DNA of 48,778 bases from positions 1 through 48,778 of the forward strand of contig CAJXZZ010000012.1 in assembly GCA_913065105.1 (NCBI GenBank), in the 5' to 3' direction. The DNA is from an uncultured Gammaproteobacteria bacterium. GTDB taxonomy: Bacteria > Pseudomonadota > Gammaproteobacteria > SZUA-229. Under the pieces are notes generated by a model. It searched no databases, had not been told where the DNA came from, and saw only the letters and a list, made by a program, of their open reading frames with translations. The position numbers were made by a program, and so were the translations under genes. Of this stretch, positions 8,439 to 17,689 are shown one piece after another (within the stretch, counting starts at the first letter, position 1; every line of letters starts with the position of its first letter).

Positions 8439-10499
8439 ATGACTATTGGTGTAATTAGCTATTCAATAAGCGCATTTACATTTCTAATATTTTTAGCAGT
8501 TCTGCTAACGGATAGACATAAGGGTGCAACAAAACAGGCATTGATTGTAGCAGCTACTATTAGTTGTGCCTGGTCTTTTGTGCTCGCCTATGAATCACTG
8601 TTACTAGCTGGTGAGATAAAAATTTCAATCATTGAATATTTTAAGAATGTTTCATGGTTGATTTTACTTATGCAGCTGTTAAGTGTTGTTTATAACGATC
8701 GTCTTAAAAATAAAACGATTAAAAAAATTCAGTACGCCATCTTAACCGCTATCGCTGTATTAATATTACCGATATTATCTGACTATGCTTTTGGTGTTTT
8801 CACTATTGCTCAAGTCGTATCTTATCTAACAGTATTAAATTTGTTGATGGTAATAATCGGCATTATCTTTGTAGAACAGCTTTATCGAAATACACAGGCA
8901 GAAAAAAAATGGGCAATTAAATATTTGTGTTTAGGCCTGTTGGGTATGTTCGTATATGATTTTTACCTATATGCAGATGGACTTTTATACCAGCACATTG
9001 ATCCAATTGCATGGCAAGCTAGAGGATTTATTTATGCGCTAACAGTGCCGCTTCTCGGGATTTCAGTATTGCGAGATCCTTTATGGTCACCAGAAATATT
9101 TATATCGCGGCGTGTTGTTTTTCATACCACGGCACTATTTGTGAGTGTTATCTATTTAATGATCATGGGGATTGCTGGTTATTATGTACGGAATTTTGGT
9201 GGTGACTGGGGGCTTGTAGCGCAATCGATAATTTTATTCATTACGATATTGATGCTTGCTGTTTTTATATCGTCAAGACGTATACGAGCGCGCATCAATG
9301 TTCTTGTCAATAAACATTTCTATCCATATAAATACGATTATCGTGAAGAATGGTTGCGGTTTATTCGTACACTGTCAACTTCCAGTGAAGAGAGTGAGCT
9401 TCATCACAATACAATTAAATCGATAGCTCAAATTATTGAAAGCCCGGGAGGGATGTTGTGGTTACGAGAAGATAGTGGTTTCTTTGTTTGTGTAGATACA
9501 TGGGAAATGCAACATGTAAGTGATCGTGAACCAACGGGAACCTCATTACCAAAATTTTTAGAAGAACATGAGTTTGTCATCAGTGTTGATGAGTACCTGG
9601 AACATCCAGAAGTATATGATCGTCTAGGTCATCTTGAATTTCCCGAGTGGATAAAAGTCATACAGCCATGGTTGATTGTCCCACTTATATATAATGACTT
9701 ATTAATTGGTTTTGTTGTACTTGACCACGCCACAGCGCGCACTGAATCATTTAACTGGGAAGACAGTGATCTATTAAAAACAGCTGCCCGTCAGGTTGCG
9801 GCATTTCTAGAACAGATGAAAGCGTCTAAAGCACTTGCTGAAGCTAAACAGTTTGAAGATTTTAATAAAGTATCTACCTATGTGATACATGATATAAAAA
9901 ATTTAATCGCTCAACTTTCATTGATATCCAGTAATGCCGAAAAACATAAAGATAACCCTCTTTTTATGGAAGATGTATTTAAGACCATCAATAATTCAGT
10001 TCTAAAAATGAATATAATGATGGAGGTGGTAAACGGTAAAATAACGTCAGCTAAATCAAGTAGTGTAAATATTATTTCTGTTCTTGAAGAACTGGTACAT
10101 CATCGACAAATTGCTGGAGGAAAACCCGTTCCAATCCTGGGGTGTGAATCATCATCTTTTTATGTAAAAGCTGACAGAAACCAGCTGCTCGCCATTCTTG
10201 GACATCTTGTTCAGAATGCACAGGATGCATCGGACGACCACGACAAAATAACCATCTCACAGAAACGTTCTCCCGATGGAGTAGTGATTGAAATTGAAGA
10301 TACAGGTAGCGGTATGAACGAGGATTTTATTAAAAACAATCTGTTTAAACCCTTCAAAACCACGAAAGGAAGTAAAGGTATGGGGATTGGTGTCTATGAA
10401 GCAAGAGAGATTATATTGGCGATTGGCGGTCAGATTGAAGTAAGTAGTGAAGTAGATGTTGGCACTTGTTTTAAACTCACTATTCCAGGTACGGCTTAA
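8439..10499 (+). CDS. prsK: PrsK-type sensor histidine kinase (PEP-CTERM/exosortase associated)
   Basis: This is the membrane sensor of the PrsK/PrsR pair, found in bacteria with exosortase/PEP-CTERM exopolysaccharide systems. The 686 residues begin with about nine membrane segments (roughly 1-290). A GAF-like domain follows (about 310-450), then a phospho-acceptor helix with His484 in VIHDIKNL, and a HATPase domain with an N box (QNAQDA near 592), DTGSGM near 624 and GIGVYEA near 651. The architecture and length match the PrsK family. It is followed 123 bp later by prsR. The signal sensed is unknown. The 207-bp gap before it contains a short imperfect hairpin and nothing else I can support. 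Confidence 0.9.
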   Translation: MTIGVISYSISAFTFLIFLAVLLTDRHKGATKQALIVAATISCAWSFVLAYESLLLAGEIKISIIEYFKNVSWLILLMQLLSVVYNDRLKNKTIKKIQYAILTAIAVLILPILSDYAFGVFTIAQVVSYLTVLNLLMVIIGIIFVEQLYRNTQAEKKWAIKYLCLGLLGMFVYDFYLYADGLLYQHIDPIAWQARGFIYALTVPLLGISVLRDPLWSPEIFISRRVVFHTTALFVSVIYLMIMGIAGYYVRNFGGDWGLVAQSIILFITILMLAVFISSRRIRARINVLVNKHFYPYKYDYREEWLRFIRTLSTSSEESELHHNTIKSIAQIIESPGGMLWLREDSGFFVCVDTWEMQHVSDREPTGTSLPKFLEEHEFVISVDEYLEHPEVYDRLGHLEFPEWIKVIQPWLIVPLIYNDLLIGFVVLDHATARTESFNWEDSDLLKTAARQVAAFLEQMKASKALAEAKQFEDFNKVSTYVIHDIKNLIAQLSLISSNAEKHKDNPLFMEDVFKTINNSVLKMNIMMEVVNGKITSAKSSSVNIISVLEELVHHRQIAGGKPVPILGCESSSFYVKADRNQLLAILGHLVQNAQDASDDHDKITISQKRSPDGVVIEIEDTGSGMNEDFIKNNLFKPFKTTKGSKGMGIGVYEAREIILAIGGQIEVSSEVDVGTCFKLTIPGTA

Positions 10500-10622
10500 C
10501 AGAGTATTTAATAACAGCAGTTATCTAAATTTTTACACTGATATATCTAGCTTATTGAAAAATATAAATATATTATGTTAAATATTTCGACAAAGCGTTA
10601 AGGTTGTGTTAAAAATGCCAAC

Positions 10623-11975
10623 ATGAATAATAATAAATTACTCGTCGTAGAAGACGACCCTGGTCTGCAGAGTCAGATTCGATGGTGTTTCGAAAATTAT
10701 GAAGTTTTACTGGCACATGACCGCCAATCTGCACTTGAGCAGGTAAAAAAGCATAAACCAGCCGTTGTTACACTTGATTTAGGGTTGCCACCTCATGAGG
10801 ATAATCCCAGTGAAGGGTTTGCCACACTGGAGCAAATATTAGAGCTAGATCCGAATATAAAAATAGTGGTCGTTACGGGGCAGGACGAGCGTGAGAATGC
10901 AATCAAAGCTATAGGGCTGGGCGCTTATGATTTCTATAGTAAGCCTTTTGAACCTGAAATTATTGGCTTAATCGTCAATCGTGCTTTTCGATTGCTTGAA
11001 CTTGAAGACGATAACCAGCGACTTCAGGCAACTACTATCAATCCTGAGCCATTCGCCGGTGTCATTGGTTGTAGCCCGCAGATGCAGACACTTTGCAAAG
11101 CTGTGGAAAAAGTTGCGCCTTCAGATGCGACTGTTCTACTGCTTGGTGAGAGTGGCACAGGTAAAGAACTCTGTGCTAAAGGATTACATACGCTTGGCTC
11201 AAACAGTGCAGGCCACTTTGTCGCAATAAACTGTGCCGCAATCCCTGAAACACTACTCGAAAGTGAATTGTTTGGTTATGAAAAAGGTGCCTTCACCGGT
11301 GCTAATAAGCAGACCATCGGTAAAATTGAATATGCTGATGGTGGCACCTTGTTTCTCGATGAAATGGGTGATTTACCGTTTGCATTACAGGCAAAATTAT
11401 TACGCTTTTTACAGGAGCGCGTCGTCGAGCGAGTCGGTGGGCACGCACCGATACCCGTAAATGTGCGTGTTGTCTGCGCTACCCACCAGAATTTACGCGA
11501 AAGAATTGAAAACGGTGAATTCAGGGAGGACCTTTTTTACCGTATAAGTGAAATTCCACTGGAAATACCACCGCTTCGAAACCGTGAGGGTGATGTTATT
11601 ATTTTGGCACGTTTTTTCTTTGACAAGTTTAACCAGGATCACAATCGTAAACTACGTGGTTTTACTAAAGATGCATTGAGTGCAATGGAGTCTTATTCGT
11701 GGCCGGGAAATGTCCGTGAATTGCAGAACCGTATTAAACGTGCGGTGATTATGACAGACGGTAAACAGATATCAGCAAGTGATCTCGAGTTGGACAGAAC
11801 TGCCTCAGAAACAATGAATTTTGATCTGCGTGATATTCGTGAGAAAGTTGAAAGGCAGGCAATATTGCGTGCTTTGTCACATGCGAATGGTAAAGTTGCA
11901 CCGGCTGCAGAATTATTGGGAGTTAGCAGACCGACGCTCTATGATTTAATCAAAAAATTACATATATCTGTTTAG
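10623..11975 (+). CDS. prsR: PrsR sigma-54-dependent response regulator
   Basis: PrsR is an NtrC-type activator that, when phosphorylated by PrsK, opens sigma-54 promoters of PEP-CTERM protein and exopolysaccharide genes. The 450 residues contain a receiver domain with phospho-acceptor Asp52, Thr85 and Lys107. The AAA+ domain has Walker A GESGTGKE (175-182), the sigma-54 contact loop GAFTGA (222-227) and Walker B FLDE (244-247). A Fis-type helix-turn-helix ends the protein (about 422-450). The receiver has the family's extended loop after LDLGLPP. A sigma-54 promoter with upstream dyads lies immediately downstream, so PrsR probably acts on its neighbour. No exosortase or PEP-CTERM substrate is in the window. 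Confidence 0.94.
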   Translation: MNNNKLLVVEDDPGLQSQIRWCFENYEVLLAHDRQSALEQVKKHKPAVVTLDLGLPPHEDNPSEGFATLEQILELDPNIKIVVVTGQDERENAIKAIGLGAYDFYSKPFEPEIIGLIVNRAFRLLELEDDNQRLQATTINPEPFAGVIGCSPQMQTLCKAVEKVAPSDATVLLLGESGTGKELCAKGLHTLGSNSAGHFVAINCAAIPETLLESELFGYEKGAFTGANKQTIGKIEYADGGTLFLDEMGDLPFALQAKLLRFLQERVVERVGGHAPIPVNVRVVCATHQNLRERIENGEFREDLFYRISEIPLEIPPLRNREGDVIILARFFFDKFNQDHNRKLRGFTKDALSAMESYSWPGNVRELQNRIKRAVIMTDGKQISASDLELDRTASETMNFDLRDIREKVERQAILRALSHANGKVAPAAELLGVSRPTLYDLIKKLHISV

Positions 11976-12020
11976 CTTCGTTATGCTACTGGGTAATGAT
12001 TACGAATAGATAAGCATTTA

Positions 12021-12067
12021 GTGTCAATATATTTTACACATCTGACATAGTAAAGGAACGTTTTACT
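12021..12067. promoter_or_regulatory. Two 19-bp dyads, candidate PrsR enhancer sites
   Basis: Dyad 1 (12021-12039) has arms GTGTCAA and TTTACAC, six of seven positions pairing around a 5-bp centre. Dyad 2 (12049-12067) has perfect arms AGTAAA and TTTACT around 7 bp. Both are 19 bp long, end in a TTTTAC half-site, and are centred 28 bp apart. They lie 47-93 bp upstream of a sigma-54 promoter, where NtrC-type activators bind. Assignment to PrsR is inference from position. Confidence 0.5.
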
Positions 12068-12113
12068 CGTTGGTATTGGTTATACTATTGATATTAATGT
12101 CTTTTAAATTGTT

Positions 12114-12129
12114 TGGCATGGAATATGCT
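12114..12129 (+). promoter_or_regulatory. Sigma-54 (RpoN) -24/-12 promoter
   Basis: TGGCATGGAATATGCT matches the -24 (TGGCA) and -12 (TGCT) elements, with the invariant GG and GC at the required spacing. Transcription would start near 12140, about 50 bp before the small ORF at 12191. Location just behind prsR makes this a likely PrsR target. Confidence 0.75.
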
Positions 12130-12190
12130 GTAATTATTTGTTATTACTTTGATGTGAAATACTTAACTGAACAGAACTGGAATTTTCGCA

Positions 12191-12334
12191 ATGGGCTCTG
12201 ATAATAATAACTATAAAGATCATGAACGCCGAGTCAATGACCGAAGAGAAAGGGATGATAGGCGTGGTACTACGAGGTTTAGCGATATGCTAGGTCGTCG
12301 TTCTGGTGTCGATCGCCGTTTGCCTACCAGATAA
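12191..12334 (+). CDS. Small Arg/Asp-rich protein, 47 residues, unknown function
   Basis: I do not recognise a named family. The ORF runs from ATG 12191 to TAA 12332-12334 and encodes a very basic, hydrophilic protein with no membrane segment or signal peptide. It has two related blocks, ERRVNDRR (residues 12-19) and GRRSGVDRR (35-43), both fitting RR-x(3)-DRR with one residue of slack. A polar N-terminus (GSDNNNNYKDH) precedes them. A weak ribosome site (CTGGA) lies about 12 bp upstream. Its strongest support is context: a sigma-54 promoter about 75 bp upstream, prsR before it, and csiV on the opposite strand after it, so it would be a one-gene transcript. Similar RRxxxDRR strings occur at the ends of some signalling proteins. 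An sRNA role for the transcript is the alternative. Confidence 0.55.
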   Translation: MGSDNNNYKDHERRVNDRRERDDRRGTTRFSDMLGRRSGVDRRLPTR

Positions 12335-12393
12335 TAGTTGACGTGTACTATACCTGTCTCTGATAATTTCTCAAAGATTAGAACTTTTTGAAC

Positions 12394-13122
12394 TTACGGT
12401 TCTTTTATCTGTTCGATTTTTTCAACCGGATTTATCTGTATTAATAGTCCGACTAAAGGATGGTCTATGTAATGCAGTTCTTTACTGCGCATACGGCGAT
12501 GGCTTTGTATGGGGTAGGACTGTTTGATTAGATCATCATCTGTTTCATTAGCTTGTGTAGGACTATCGGTTATTGCATCAGCAGTATCAGTATTTATATT
12601 TTTCTTATCGTCTTGACGTTGGTAGTCTAAATCAGCGTAAAAATGCAGATACCTGGCCAGCACCACTTTGAGGTTACCGCTAATGCTATTTTCTGACTTA
12701 CCTGTGTGTGTATTAACAAGTTCATTGATATCTATTTCAAAGGCATTGGTCTCATCCAGGCCTGTTTGTCGCCATGCACTATAAAACAGTACGTTGTACT
12801 CTGATGAGCTGTTTATTCTTTTGTACTCATTACTGAGAATTTTAGGCTCCAGGGTTTCGTAGGCAGTTGCATTAATTTCATTTAGACTGAGCTCGTCTAA
12901 ATTTTCAGTGGGTTTATCGCTGACGATGACGTCAGTTGAGAGCTCAACTTCATCCGGAACATCTTTGTTCCATGTTTCACTGTTGATATAACGTGCATGA
13001 GTATCCTCAAAGATAATGATTTCAATCTCATATTCTTTCATATTGTCGGTTGTATTTTTTTCTTCAGCCAGTGGGGAATTGATTGATAAAAAAAGTAAAA
13101 AAAGCGTATTGAATATTTTCAT
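12394..13122 (-). CDS. csiV: CsiV-family periplasmic protein
   Basis: CsiV proteins are periplasmic, usually encoded next to mfd, and have been linked to peptidoglycan binding. From ATG 13122 the 242-residue protein begins with a signal peptide (about residues 1-18, cut after SPLA). It carries the family's N-terminal segment YEIEIIIFE followed by an acidic middle part. Its conserved C-terminal half includes VLFYSAWRQ, VVLARYLHFYADLDY, and RMRSKELHYIDHPLVGLLIQI near the end. A longer frame back to 13194 overlaps mfd, but starting at 13122 puts a signal peptide first and has a GAGAAT site upstream. The unstructured insert rich in Asp, Thr and Asn (about residues 178-210) is variable in the family. 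Confidence 0.85.
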   Translation of the reverse strand: MKIFNTLFLLFLSINSPLAEEKNTTDNMKEYEIEIIIFEDTHARYINSETWNKDVPDEVELSTDVIVSDKPTENLDELSLNEINATAYETLEPKILSNEYKRINSSSEYNVLFYSAWRQTGLDETNAFEIDINELVNTHTGKSENSISGNLKVVLARYLHFYADLDYQRQDDKKNINTDTADAITDSPTQANETDDDLIKQSYPIQSHRRMRSKELHYIDHPLVGLLIQINPVEKIEQIKEP

Positions 13123-13162
13123 TATAATTCTCGTGGTATGCATGTTTATCTTACATGGTTTG

Positions 13163-16100
13163 TTACGCGGCTTCCTGTATAGAGAGTGCGTCAATTACAT
13201 CATAAATTTGTTTCGCGCGTTGATCGATTTCTTCTGCAGATTTAAGTATGCGAAATGTTTGTTTGCCATCAAAGTGATAGAGCTTCGATTGTGTCTGTAT
13301 CAGTTCGATTAATTTCATATGGTTGATATTTGGTTGATCATTAAATTTAATTTTAATGATAGTGTCGGTCGCTTCGATGTTGGTTATACCGATGTTTTGC
13401 GCGACAAGTTTGATTTCGGTAACAGAGAACAGGTTTTTAAGATAATCGGGGAATAATCCAAAGCGATCGATTAGCTCGACGCGGATATCATCGAGTGAAT
13501 CTTTAGCATTGTTATCAGCAACACCGGCATTAGCAATGCGTTTATAAAGCATTAAGCGTTGGTGCACGTCATATACGTAGTCATCTGGAATTAATGCTGG
13601 TATACCAAGGTCGATTTCTATACCTGAATGTAACGGTTTGTCTAGATCAGGTACCTTGCCCTGTTTTAATGCAGTAACGGCACGCTCTAACAATTCACTG
13701 TATAAAGTAAAACCAATTTCGGAAATCTGGCCGCTCTGGTTTTCACCGAGTAATTCACCGGCGCCACGAATTTCTAAATCGTGTGTTGCCAGGGTGAAAC
13801 CGACACCCAGATCTTCCAGTGATTCGATCGCAGCAAGACGTTTTTTTGCATCTTCGGTCATCAAAGATTCCGGCGGCGTTAACAGGTAAGCGTAAGCGCG
13901 ATGATGTGAGCGACCGACACGACCTCGAATCTGATGTAATTGAGCTAAACCTAAACGGTCAGCCTTGTTGATAATAATAGTGTTTGCTGTCGGTACATCG
14001 ATACCGCTTTCGATAATGGTTGTGGCGACCAGAATATTAAAACGCTGATGATAAAAATCCAGCATCACCTGTTCCAGTTGTTTTTCAGGCATCTGGCCGT
14101 GGGCGAATTCAACACGGGCTTCTGGAATAAGCTGCTGTATGTCACGGGTTATTTTTTCTATAGTTTTTACTTCGTTATGCAGGACATAAATTTGTCCGCC
14201 ACGTTTTAATTCACGCTGACAGGCTTCAGTAATCAGGGCGTCATTCCATTGGGTAACAAAGGTGTTGATCGAATGCCTTTGCATCGGTGGCGTGGAAATA
14301 ATAGAGAGATCACGAATCCCTGCAAGTGACATGTTTAATGTTCTTGGAATAGGGGTGGCAGTAAGCGTCAAGATGTCAATCTCGGCGCGTAGTGATTTAA
14401 CGTGTTCTTTATGTCTGACGCCAAAACGGTGTTCTTCATCAACGATGATTAAACCTAGATCATCAAACTTGACGGTTTTCTGTAGTAGTTTATGGGTACC
14501 AATAACAATATCTACTTTTCCGTTGCTTAGATTTTCCAGGACCTCTTTTTGTTTCTTAGGCGTATTAAAACGTGACAGGCAGGCGACTTTTATTGGCCAG
14601 TCTGCAAAACGGTCAGTAAAGTTTTGAAAATGCTGCTGCGCTAATAGAGTGGTTGGTACTAAAACAGCAACCTGCTTGCCAGTGTTGGCAACGGCAAAAG
14701 CGGCGCGCATGGCAACTTCTGTTTTACCAAAACCAACATCACCGCAAACCACCCGGTCCATAGGTTGCTGGCTGCGCAGATCATCGAGCACTGCATTGAT
14801 GGTGGTTTCCTGGTCCGGGGTTTCTTCGAAAGGAAATCCATTGCAGAAACTTGCGTATTCATTTTCATCGATATGATATGCACGGCCCTGTATCGCAGCA
14901 CGGCGCGCATGAATATCAAGTAACTCGGCAGCGACATCGCGCGCCTGTTTGGCAGCTTTATTTTTAGCTTTAGACCATTGATCAGAACCCAGTTTATGAA
15001 GCGGGGCATTTTCTGCAGATGCGCCGGTGTAACGACTGATTAGATGCAGTGATGATACGGGTACATATAATTTATCGTTACTCGCATACTCCAGTAGAAG
15101 GAATTCGGCGTCATAACCGTCCCCGCTAAGTTTTTCCAGGCCTAGATAGCGGCCGACGCCATGATCGATATGAACCACGGGTGCACCGACGGTCAGGTCG
15201 GTAAGATTTTGTACGATGGCATCACTGTCGGCGCCGCGTTTTTTTCTGCGCCGTTTTTGAATGGCGCGTTGACCGTAAATCTGTGATTCAGTAATAACGG
15301 CGATATTAGTATCAAGCAGTACCAGGCCATGTGAGATTTCAGACACGGTAATGCAGATGGTGTCTTCGCAGGAAATAAATTCATGCCATGATTTGCATAC
15401 GCGCGGATGAATATGATGACTGCGTAACAGTTCCGTTAATACTTCACGCCGACCACTGGTTTCAGCGACAAATAAAATACGGCCTTGATATGTACTGATA
15501 TAGGTGTGTAACGCCTGCGCCGGTTCATCAAGTCGCGTCTGTAAAATAAGATCGGGTGGGGTTTTAACTTTTGCGTTGTACAGTTCATCGATATGTTTTT
15601 TATTCGATGTGTAGATTACGCTGGCTTGCTCTAATGTCTGTTCGATTTCACTGGTTGACTGGTATAGATGAGAAGGCGACAGGATAGGGCGTTCGATATC
15701 ATGGCGTCGTTGTTCGTAACGCTCGTTAACTTCGGCTTCAAAACTTTCTAGCTGTTGTTTTAATTCGTGTGGTGCGATGTAGAGTGACGATTTTGGTAAA
15801 TAATCAAATAACGTGTCGAGCGTGTCTTCGTCATAAAAAACCGGCAGGTAATATTCGATGCCTGAAGGCATGATGCCATCGCTGACACTTTTATAGATAA
15901 TACTGTTTAACGGGTCGCCGGATAACATCTCACGGTAACGTGATCGGAATTTTTTAATACCTTCTTCATTGGTTGGGAATTCGCGCGCAGGTAATAGCTC
16001 GACGTTTTCAACTTTGTTATCGGAACGTTGGCTCTGTGGGTCAAAGCAGCGAATGCTTTCTATTTCGTTATCAAATAAATCGATACGATACGGACTGGTT

Positions 16101-16627
16101 GAACCCGCTGGAAACAGATCAACGATAGAGCCGCGTATGGCAAACTCGCCATGCTCCATTACTTCATTAACATTAGAGTATCCGCTTGCTTCCAGGTCAC
16201 GGCGAAAACTTCCGATATCTAATTGTTGATTGATCTTAAGGTTTAAAACATTTCCCTGAATATAGCTGCGTGGTGCTAATCGCTGCGCCAGTGTATTTAG
16301 TGGGATGATTAAAATATCGCCGCCATGTATATGCTGCAGGGCGTGAAGGGTGGTTAGCCTTTCTGCAATAATATCCTGGTGGGGTGAGAAAATATCGTAA
16401 GGCAGCGTTTCCCAGTCGGGCAGGTGATAGATGGTCTGCTTTTTATCTTTGTAAAACTCGATCTCTTTTGTTAAGACGTCAGCATGGGTGACATCTTCGA
16501 CGATAACAACAACTGGGCCGTTAGCATGCGTGTTTGATGCTTCTACAATAGATAAGGCTAGCGAACTGCCATAGAGTCTATTCCAGTACGTCTTGCTCTT
16601 CTTTTCGGGGATTTGTAGGTGTAACAA
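13163..16627 (-). CDS. mfd: Transcription-repair coupling factor Mfd
   Basis: Mfd removes RNA polymerase stalled at DNA lesions and recruits UvrA for repair. The 1154 residues are a full-length protein. It has an N-terminal UvrB-like module (about 1-340), an RNA polymerase interaction domain around residue 480-540 (HIDHGVGRYLGLEKL), and an SF2 translocase with Walker A GDVGFGKTE near 628, DEEHRFG near 728 and the TATPIPRTL motif. A C-terminal TRCF domain ends it. The apparent start is TTG 16627; the frame stays open upstream to a TAA but offers no ATG, so the exact start is uncertain. csiV begins 41 bp after its stop on the same strand. Confidence 0.96.
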   Translation of the reverse strand: MLHLQIPEKKSKTYWNRLYGSSLALSIVEASNTHANGPVVVIVEDVTHADVLTKEIEFYKDKKQTIYHLPDWETLPYDIFSPHQDIIAERLTTLHALQHIHGGDILIIPLNTLAQRLAPRSYIQGNVLNLKINQQLDIGSFRRDLEASGYSNVNEVMEHGEFAIRGSIVDLFPAGSTSPYRIDLFDNEIESIRCFDPQSQRSDNKVENVELLPAREFPTNEEGIKKFRSRYREMLSGDPLNSIIYKSVSDGIMPSGIEYYLPVFYDEDTLDTLFDYLPKSSLYIAPHELKQQLESFEAEVNERYEQRRHDIERPILSPSHLYQSTSEIEQTLEQASVIYTSNKKHIDELYNAKVKTPPDLILQTRLDEPAQALHTYISTYQGRILFVAETSGRREVLTELLRSHHIHPRVCKSWHEFISCEDTICITVSEISHGLVLLDTNIAVITESQIYGQRAIQKRRRKKRGADSDAIVQNLTDLTVGAPVVHIDHGVGRYLGLEKLSGDGYDAEFLLLEYASNDKLYVPVSSLHLISRYTGASAENAPLHKLGSDQWSKAKNKAAKQARDVAAELLDIHARRAAIQGRAYHIDENEYASFCNGFPFEETPDQETTINAVLDDLRSQQPMDRVVCGDVGFGKTEVAMRAAFAVANTGKQVAVLVPTTLLAQQHFQNFTDRFADWPIKVACLSRFNTPKKQKEVLENLSNGKVDIVIGTHKLLQKTVKFDDLGLIIVDEEHRFGVRHKEHVKSLRAEIDILTLTATPIPRTLNMSLAGIRDLSIISTPPMQRHSINTFVTQWNDALITEACQRELKRGGQIYVLHNEVKTIEKITRDIQQLIPEARVEFAHGQMPEKQLEQVMLDFYHQRFNILVATTIIESGIDVPTANTIIINKADRLGLAQLHQIRGRVGRSHHRAYAYLLTPPESLMTEDAKKRLAAIESLEDLGVGFTLATHDLEIRGAGELLGENQSGQISEIGFTLYSELLERAVTALKQGKVPDLDKPLHSGIEIDLGIPALIPDDYVYDVHQRLMLYKRIANAGVADNNAKDSLDDIRVELIDRFGLFPDYLKNLFSVTEIKLVAQNIGITNIEATDTIIKIKFNDQPNINHMKLIELIQTQSKLYHFDGKQTFRILKSAEEIDQRAKQIYDVIDALSIQEAA

Positions 16628-16831
16628 TGGACTGTCGCTTTCTGTATCAGGATTATTTTCTGGAAGGATGAATTATCCTGCTCTGATTGTCTCAATACAA
16701 GGCGTAAACGCGCTAATTCATATATTTCTTTGTTAGCACTGGTCTGGTTTCATGCCAGTGTTTGAGTGCATAGAAAAATACCTGGGTAAAAATATGTCAA
16801 TATAATAGAAATTCACTGGTAGACTTAACTG

Positions 16832-17689
16832 ATGGATATCAATACATTTATTGCAGAATACGAAGTGACCATACGCCTGGCTTTTTTCTTTGGTGTTTTT
16901 TTTATAATGGCGGTATGGGAACTGATTGCCCCTAGAAGGCAACTGATTATTCCTAAATTACTGCGTTGGGGAAATAATCTAGCACTGGTATTTCTAAACA
17001 GTTTCATTCTTCGTCTGTTATTTCCTGCTGCAGCGGTTGGTATGGCGACGTTTGCAAACGCGCAGGGCTGGGGTGTATTTAATTACTTTGAGACACCGCT
17101 GTACCTTGCCTCGATATTATCAGTCGTTATTATGGATGCCATCATCTATCTGCAGCATGTCATGGTGCATGCCGTTCCTGCTTTATGGCGTTTGCATCGT
17201 GTACATCACGCTGATCCTGATTTTGATGTGACTACCGGCTCACGTTTTCATCCACTCGAAATCATTCTTTCTATGTTGATCAAGTTCGCTGTAATTATTG
17301 TATTGGGCCCACCGGTAGTGGCGGTTATTGTTTTCGAAATATTGCTTAACGCCACGGCAATGTTTAACCACAGCAATGTACGTTTAAATCTGGCGGTTGA
17401 TAAATATCTTCGTTTACTGGTCGTTACGCCTGATATGCACCGGGTGCATCATTCGGTTGAAGCGGATGAAACTAACAGTAATTTTGGTTTTAATTTACCG
17501 TGGTGGGATCGCTTATTTGGCACTTACCGCGCACAGCCACGTGCCGGCCATAAAGATATGCAGATTGGTATCCACCAGTTCAACCGACCAGAGCAAGTTA
17601 CCTGGTTACATAAGATGCTGTTATTACCGTTCATAGGAAAAATAACAGAGTACTCCATTAATAGCAGGTATGACAATACAGATGAATAA
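16832..17689 (+). CDS. Sterol desaturase / fatty acid hydroxylase family membrane protein
   Basis: Members are di-iron membrane oxygenases that hydroxylate or desaturate lipids. The 285 residues have four or five membrane segments and the His clusters that bind iron: H109-x3-H113, H122RVHH126, H140 and H203RVHH207, with H180 between. The substrate is not predictable from sequence. The last 20 bp overlap the next gene, so the two are probably co-translated. The 204-bp gap to mfd, which is divergent, must contain both promoters. Confidence 0.85.
   Translation: MDINTFIAEYEVTIRLAFFFGVFFIMAVWELIAPRRQLIIPKLLRWGNNLALVFLNSFILRLLFPAAAVGMATFANAQGWGVFNYFETPLYLASILSVVIMDAIIYLQHVMVHAVPALWRLHRVHHADPDFDVTTGSRFHPLEIILSMLIKFAVIIVLGPPVVAVIVFEILLNATAMFNHSNVRLNLAVDKYLRLLVVTPDMHRVHHSVEADETNSNFGFNLPWWDRLFGTYRAQPRAGHKDMQIGIHQFNRPEQVTWLHKMLLLPFIGKITEYSINSRYDNTDE

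Noticed and set aside
14659-15009. ORFs in other frames inside mfd (also around 14262 and 13638)
   Set aside because: They are out-of-frame readings of a fully conserved Mfd coding sequence.
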